The position numbers were made by a program, and so were the translations under genes. A DNA stretch of 5,469 nucleotides from NCBI GenBank assembly GCA_023458835.1, contig JAEWWY010000289.1, positions 1 through 5,469 on the forward strand. The letters run 5' to 3'. This document shows, one piece after another, positions 4,305 through 5,469 of this stretch (positions within the stretch are counted from its first letter, which is position 1; each line of letters starts with the position of its first letter). The notes under the pieces are model-generated. The model made no database searches. It worked only from the letters and a program-made list of their open reading frames with translations, and was not told where the DNA came from. Source of the DNA: Bacillota bacterium (GTDB taxonomy: Bacteria; Bacillota; Clostridia; Christensenellales; Aristaeellaceae).

Positions 4305-5469
4305 TTACTTTTGTATGAATTGCAGATATTTCTCAGCGTGCTTGCCCACCACGGCAACGCTGGGACGGTGGGACAGGATTTCCCCTGCCACGCGGAGCAC
4401 GTCATCCTTTGTCACACGTTCGATCTTTGAAATGGTCTCCTCCGGCGCAGGCGGATGCTTCAACAACAGCTCGCCCCGGCCGATGGCCTGCATGCGGCTG
4501 GAGGCACTCTCCAGACCCAAGATATACGAGCCTTTCAACTGCGCCTTGGACTGGATGAACTCCTTGTCCGTCACGCCGTCCTGAAGCAGCTTCTTCGCCT
4601 CAATCTCCATCTGCGTGAGCACCGTTCCCGCGTTTTCCGGCGAGGTCCCGGCATACAGGTTCAAAACGCCGCAGTTGGGATAGGTGGCGGGGTAGCTGTA
4701 TATGGTATAAGCCATGCCCAGCTCCTCGCGCACCCTTTGGAAAAGCCTGGAGGACATTCCGCCCCCCAGGATGTTATTGAACACGGCTACAGGATAAATA
4801 TCGTCATGGCCCATGGGCTTGCCGGGATAGCCCATGCAGATATGCACCTGCTCGGTATCCTTGTCCTTGAACAGAATGCGCTGGGTCCTTGCCATCGTCT
4901 CTCCGATGGCGTCAGGCATGCCTGTTCCCTGCCAGGAGCCAAAGGCCTTGTCCAGCAATCCCTCAAGCTCAGCCCTATTGAAGTTACCCGCGATGGCCAC
5001 CACCACGTTTTCCGGGCGGTAATGGGTCCTGCGGAAGGTGAAAAGGTCATCCCGGCTGTATTTTCGGATGCTGTCCGCCGGGCCCAGGATGGGCATACCC
5101 AGCGCCTGGCCCTCGAACTGGGCCTCGCTCAAAAGCTCATGCACCAGATCCTCCGGCGTATCCTCCACCATGGAGATTTCCTCCAGGATGACGCCCCGCT
5201 CCTTGTTCAGCTCCTGCTCGTTAAGCGTGGCGTTCAGCGTAAGATCACTCAATATATCCACCGCCAGGGGCAGGTCTTCATCGATGACCTTGGCGTAAAA
5301 GCAGGTGCATTCCTTGGCGGTGAAGGCGTTCAACTGCCCTCCCACCGCGTCCATTTCCTCGGCGATATCCCGGGCCGTGCGCTTAGCCGTGCCCTTGAAC
5401 ACCATGTGCTCGATAAAATGGGACAGGCCGTTTTCCAAGGGCGTTTCCATCATGGAGCCCACCTTGATC
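4305..5469 (-). CDS. M16-family zinc metallopeptidase (processing-peptidase-like), N-terminus cut off by window
   Basis: 387 residues are visible, starting inside the first strand region (IKVGSMMETP); about 30 N-terminal residues lie beyond the right edge. The inverted zinc motif HxxEH is present as HFIEH (visible residues 17-21), with the distant zinc Glu in VILEEISM (residues 96-97) about 76 residues on. THYRPENVVVAIAGN is the usual end of the first M16 lobe. The second lobe has GGGMSSRLFQRVREELGMAY, including the Arg and Tyr typical of catalytic M16 peptidases, so the enzyme looks active. It belongs with the short (about 410-residue) YmxG-like bacterial proteins often found after pnp in Firmicutes; its substrate is not known from sequence. 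The dUTPase gene follows 13 nt downstream, so they probably form an operon whose promoter is outside the window. Confidence 0.94.
   Translation of the reverse strand, partial: IKVGSMMETPLENGLSHFIEHMVFKGTAKRTARDIAEEMDAVGGQLNAFTAKECTCFYAKVIDEDLPLAVDILSDLTLNATLNEQELNKERGVILEEISMVEDTPEDLVHELLSEAQFEGQALGMPILGPADSIRKYSRDDLFTFRRTHYRPENVVVAIAGNFNRAELEGLLDKAFGSWQGTGMPDAIGETMARTQRILFKDKDTEQVHICMGYPGKPMGHDDIYPVAVFNNILGGGMSSRLFQRVREELGMAYTIYSYPATYPNCGVLNLYAGTSPENAGTVLTQMEIEAKKLLQDGVTDKEFIQSKAQLKGSYILGLESASSRMQAIGRGELLLKHPPAPEETISKIERVTKDDVLRVAGEILSHRPSVAVVGKHAEKYLQFIQK

Noticed and set aside
4292..4405. Longer 159-residue version of the dUTPase starting upstream
   Set aside because: The extra N-terminal part overlaps the end of the M16 gene and has no similarity to the family; ATG 4291 has a ribosome binding site and a family-like start.

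Overview
The window looks like chromosomal DNA of an anaerobic, fairly GC-rich Firmicute, most likely a member of the Clostridia. This is an inference from four things: an oxygen-sensitive class III ribonucleotide reductase with an ATP-cone, strong AGGAGG-type ribosome binding sites, near-consensus sigma-A promoters with 17-bp spacers, and a Firmicutes-style M16 peptidase. There is no sign of phage, transposon, CRISPR or structural RNA genes.

Layout. From the left edge to 2260 the minus strand carries nrdD; only its last residues are cut off by the window edge. Positions 2261-2814 form a divergent control region. On the minus side it holds a roughly 180-nt nrdD leader, a perfect TTGACA/TATAAT promoter and two NrdR-box-like palindromes 31 bp apart. 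On the plus side it holds a TTGACA/TATGAT promoter and a roughly 190-nt leader for a CorA-type Mg2+ transporter (2815-3747). The corA leader contains a 24-codon reading frame with a strong ribosome binding site. It ends in an intrinsic terminator whose 3' arm is also the only visible corA Shine-Dalgarno sequence. corA is followed by a double hairpin that may be a dispersed repeat, and then by a terminator. On the minus strand, entering from the right edge, an M16 zinc peptidase (start cut off) is followed 13 nt later by a small dimeric-type dUTPase. This pair converges on corA.

How the genes relate. nrdD makes dNTPs anaerobically and the dUTPase keeps dUTP out of DNA, so two of the four main genes serve DNA precursor supply; the NrdR-like sites fit the nrdD role. 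corA is a separate Mg2+ uptake unit that shares only the divergent intergenic region. The most interesting part is the corA leader. It looks like a transcription attenuator, possibly coupled to translation of a short peptide beginning Met-Glu-Gly-Asp-Pro, and I do not recognise it as any riboswitch class I know.
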